A DNA stretch of 14,352 bases from Clostridiales bacterium (GTDB lineage Bacteria; Bacillota; Clostridia; Oscillospirales; Oscillospiraceae): assembly GCA_021205375.1 (NCBI GenBank), contig JAJPXR010000152.1, forward strand, positions 1 through 14,352. Reading direction: 5' to 3'. The notes beneath the pieces were generated by a model, which had not been told where the DNA came from, ran no database searches, and saw nothing but the letters and a program-made list of their open reading frames with translations. Positions within the stretch are counted from its first letter, which is position 1; the number at the start of each line of letters is the position of its first letter. Shown here in pieces: positions 12,067 through 14,352 of the stretch. The translations under genes and the position numbers were made by a program.

Positions 12067-13344
12067 ATGTTACAAATTGATTCACCGGCACTGGAAAAGC
12101 TGCTGCTTTCCGGCAGCTTCGGTCTGGAAAAAGAGAGCCTGCGGGTAGACGAAGCGGGTTTTCTGGCCCACACGCCCCACCCTTTCCCGGATGACCCCAA
12201 TATCGTCCGGGATTTCTGCGAAAACCAGACGGAGATCAACACTTCCGTCCAGCCCAGCCCCCACGCTGCGGTGGCGGAGCTGGAGCGGCACACCCGGACG
12301 ATTCAGCAAACGTTGGCAAAGCTGACGCCCAGAGAGTATCTGTGGCCCTTCTCCAATCCGCCCTATATCCGCAACGAGCAGGACATCCCAGTGGCTCAGT
12401 TTGCGGGGCCGCAATCGGAAAAAACCGTCTACCGAAACTACCTCTCCAAGCGGTATGGACGGTACAAGATGACCCTGTCCGGCATCCACGTCAACTATTC
12501 CTTTCATGAGGAACTGCTGCGCCAGGATTTTCAGCGCAGCGGGCAGGGCAGCTATATTGACTACAAAAACGACCTCTACCTGACACTGGCAAAGCGGGTC
12601 ACGGCCTACGGCTGGATTTTGACGGCCATCACCGCCGCCAGCCCGCTGCTTGACAGCTCTTATGTGGAGAAGGAACGGTTTGACGGGGATGTGTTTCAGG
12701 GCCTGGCGTCCGTGCGGTGCAGCGAGCTGGGGTATTGGAACGCCTTTGCCCCGGTGTTTGATTACAGCAGCCTGCCCGCCTACGTGGAGAGCATCCGGGA
12801 CTATGTGCGCCGGGGCTGGCTCCAAGCCCCTTCGGAGCTGTATTACCCCGTCCGGTTAAAGCCCGCCGGGCCGAACCGGCTGGACACGCTGGAGACCGGA
12901 GGCGTCAACCACATCGAACTGCGGATGTTCGACTTGAATCCGCTGACCTCCGCCGGTATCGAAGAACGGGACGTGGCCTTTGCCCAACTGCTGCTGTGCT
13001 GGCTGGCCGCCACCCCTGACCAGCCCTTCACGGACCGGGACCAGGTGCAGGCGGTGCAGAACTTCAAAAATGCCGCCCACTATGACCTGAAAACGGTGAA
13101 TCTGATGCTGCCGGACGGTCGCGCCTATTCCGTGGCCCAGGCTGCCCGAAAGGTGATTGCGCTGATGCGGGACTTTTACCGAGACTATCCCGCCGAAGTA
13201 CAGCAGGTGCTGGACTTCGAGGACGCCAAATTCATCGACGGAGAAAACCGCTACGCCTGGAAGATCCGCAAAGCCTTTTCCGGCGGTTTTGTCCGCAAGG
13301 GGCTGGCGCTGGCCAAGCGGCGACAGGAGGAAACCAATGTGTGA
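12067..13344 (+). CDS. gshA: Glutamate-cysteine ligase (gamma-glutamylcysteine synthetase)
   Basis: The 425-residue enzyme has the GshA-type nucleotide and substrate motifs FGLEKESLRV (18-27), RDFCENQTEINT, YGRYKMTLSGIHVNYSF and GGVNHIELRMFDLNP. It joins glutamate to cysteine with ATP to give gamma-glutamylcysteine in the cytoplasm. It is shorter than E. coli GshA (518) and has no ATP-grasp glutathione-synthetase domain as in GshAB fusions, so the final product may be gamma-glutamylcysteine itself unless a synthetase lies elsewhere. GGAGGG is 6-7 bases before ATG 12067. The stop overlaps the next gene by 8 bases. A promoter may lie within the upstream scar or be the one at 11111. Confidence 0.9.
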   Translation: MLQIDSPALEKLLLSGSFGLEKESLRVDEAGFLAHTPHPFPDDPNIVRDFCENQTEINTSVQPSPHAAVAELERHTRTIQQTLAKLTPREYLWPFSNPPYIRNEQDIPVAQFAGPQSEKTVYRNYLSKRYGRYKMTLSGIHVNYSFHEELLRQDFQRSGQGSYIDYKNDLYLTLAKRVTAYGWILTAITAASPLLDSSYVEKERFDGDVFQGLASVRCSELGYWNAFAPVFDYSSLPAYVESIRDYVRRGWLQAPSELYYPVRLKPAGPNRLDTLETGGVNHIELRMFDLNPLTSAGIEERDVAFAQLLLCWLAATPDQPFTDRDQVQAVQNFKNAAHYDLKTVNLMLPDGRAYSVAQAARKVIALMRDFYRDYPAEVQQVLDFEDAKFIDGENRYAWKIRKAFSGGFVRKGLALAKRRQEETNV

Positions 13345-14110
13345 GCTGTTCGGCGTCAGCGCCTCGGTCCCTATCTCGGTGAATGAACTGTTGAAGGAGT
13401 TCTTTTCCCACAGCACAGAGCATCCCAACGGGTGGGGCATGGCGACCTTCCACGGCAACGCCGCTTCCTTGGAGAAGGAGCCGGTGTCCGCTTTCCGCAG
13501 CAGCTACCTGAAAGCGCGGCTGGATCACCCGCTGGAGACGGAGGGGATGATTGCTCACATCCGCCTGGCCACGGTGGGTTCCACGGACTACGAAAACTGT
13601 CATCCCTTTGTTCAGCGGGACTGCTTTCATCGGTGCTGGACGCTGGCCCACAACGGCACCATGTTCCACTGTCCGGCGCTGGCTCCCTATCAGTATGTGC
13701 AGGAAGGGCGAACCGACAGTGAGCGGATTCTCTGCTGCCTCATCGACCGGCTGGACCGTATGGCTGCCGAAATAGGCCATGAGCTGACAGCGGAGGATCG
13801 ATTCCGGTTCCTGGACAGATTTGTCTGTGAGATGACCCCCGGCAATAAGATGAACTTCCTGCTGTACGATGGGGAGCTTTTGTACGTCCACACCAACTAC
13901 GCAAACTCCCTCTATGTGGCCCAACTGCCCAACGGGGCGCTGTTCGCCACCACTCCGCTGGGCCATTACCGTTGGACGCCTGCGCCCTACATCACGCTCT
14001 GCGCCTACAAAGCGGGGCGGCTGGCCTACGTCGGCACAAACCACGGCAACGAGTATATCGACAACGAGGCGGATACACACTTTTTGTTTTTGGATTTTGC
14101 TGCCCTGTGA
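13337..14110 (+). CDS. Class II glutamine amidotransferase, YafJ-like
   Basis: The 257-residue protein starts MCELFG, giving the N-terminal nucleophile Cys2 after Met removal. ATG 13337 is therefore the start, backed by GGAGG 7 bases upstream. An upstream in-frame start would bury the catalytic cysteine. Other Ntn-hydrolase marks are HPNGWGMATF, AHIRLATVG, NCHPF and WTLAHNGTMFH. The family hydrolyses a gamma-glutamyl amide or glutamine. Its exact substrate is unknown for YafJ, while the relative EgtC removes glutamate from a gamma-glutamyl thiol in ergothioneine synthesis. The 8-base overlap with gshA argues for a shared pathway, perhaps trimming or turnover of a gamma-glutamyl-cysteine compound, which is inference. 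No clear terminator follows. Confidence 0.88.
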   Translation: MCELFGVSASVPISVNELLKEFFSHSTEHPNGWGMATFHGNAASLEKEPVSAFRSSYLKARLDHPLETEGMIAHIRLATVGSTDYENCHPFVQRDCFHRCWTLAHNGTMFHCPALAPYQYVQEGRTDSERILCCLIDRLDRMAAEIGHELTAEDRFRFLDRFVCEMTPGNKMNFLLYDGELLYVHTNYANSLYVAQLPNGALFATTPLGHYRWTPAPYITLCAYKAGRLAYVGTNHGNEYIDNEADTHFLFLDFAAL

Positions 14111-14214
14111 GCAAGGTGCCGGAAAAGGCGGGACAGATGTTGTTTTTCTTTTTGTATCAACCTTATCGGTACTTTTAGCGTAACACTCCTCTATCAAGAT
14201 TTGCATATCTCTCT

Positions 14215-14286
14215 CCTTATCAAGCGGCACTTCTGCCCTCAAGGGGCACTTCCGAAGCTGCGCTTCTCCTTGCGCTTCGCTCCCTG
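14215..14286 (-). repeat. Dispersed structured repeat, copy C (inverted, intergenic)
   Basis: On the minus strand it reads CAGGGA, then a longer hairpin (CGAAGC pairing with GCTTCG, plus strand 14274-14279 and 14253-14258), then CGGAAGTGCCCCTTGAGGG and a second unit CAGAAGTGCCGCTTGAT. Order and ends match copy A, but the hairpin is larger and of different sequence. It is the only copy outside a gene. The rest of 14111-14352 holds no gene I can support. A short minus-strand ATG at 14206 with GGAGAG upstream is noted as a finding. Confidence 0.65.
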
Positions 14287-14352
14287 CCCTTTCAGGGGCG
14301 ATGAGGGGAATGGTAATTGTTAATTGGTCAACATTTCTGCCCAGTATAGTAC

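Noticed and set aside
13289..13336. Upstream start for the amidotransferase
   Set aside because: The family needs an N-terminal MC. GGAGG precedes ATG 13337, and the extra residues are out-of-frame gshA.
1..14352. CRISPR arrays, tRNA or rRNA genes, full insertion sequences
   Set aside because: No regularly spaced repeats, cloverleaf-forming segments or transposase-like proteins were found on either strand.

Overview
The window reads as a piece of an anaerobic, fairly GC-rich Firmicutes chromosome. An Oscillospiraceae-type gut bacterium is my inference. It rests on strong AGGAGG-type ribosome binding sites, frequent TTG starts, protein sequences of clostridial type and an APS-reductase route for sulfate. 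Species cannot be fixed from sequence alone.

Layout. (1) 1-215: the 3' end of a thioredoxin-reductase gene, closed by a terminator. (2) 295-1461: a single-gene unit encoding a receiver + AraC-type regulator, with its own terminator. (3) 1572-10500: one long sulfate operon with a sigma-70-like promoter. It starts with a short cysteine-containing leader ORF whose stop overlaps the ribosome binding site of the next gene. Then come a sulfate-binding lipoprotein, two permeases (CysT, CysW), the ATPase (CysA), an AprA-like flavoprotein, an AprB-like 2x[4Fe-4S] protein, and ATP sulfurylase subunits CysD and CysN, ending at a clear terminator. Together they would import sulfate, activate it to APS and reduce APS directly to sulfite. 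No APS kinase, PAPS reductase or sulfite reductase lies in the window. (4) 10587-12054: a scar of broken genes. It holds the 5' end of a PLP-dependent trans-sulfuration enzyme, then an AT-richer block of about 1 kb with a divergent HxlR regulator and cation-efflux gene that both lose their 3' ends at the block borders, then a fragment resembling a polysaccharide pyruvyl transferase. (5) 12067-14110: a two-gene unit of glutamate-cysteine ligase and a YafJ-like class II glutamine amidotransferase. (6) 14111-14352: non-coding tail carrying a repeat.

The theme is sulfur and thiol metabolism: sulfate uptake and reduction, a trans-sulfuration remnant, gamma-glutamylcysteine synthesis and thioredoxin reductase.

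The least expected signal is a dispersed repeat with at least three copies (514-575, 7085-7137 inverted, 14215-14286 inverted) and a possible partial copy at 777-800. Its ends are conserved and it contains a hairpin whose arms differ between copies but stay complementary. Two copies sit in frame inside protein-coding genes (the receiver domain and AprA), one in each orientation.
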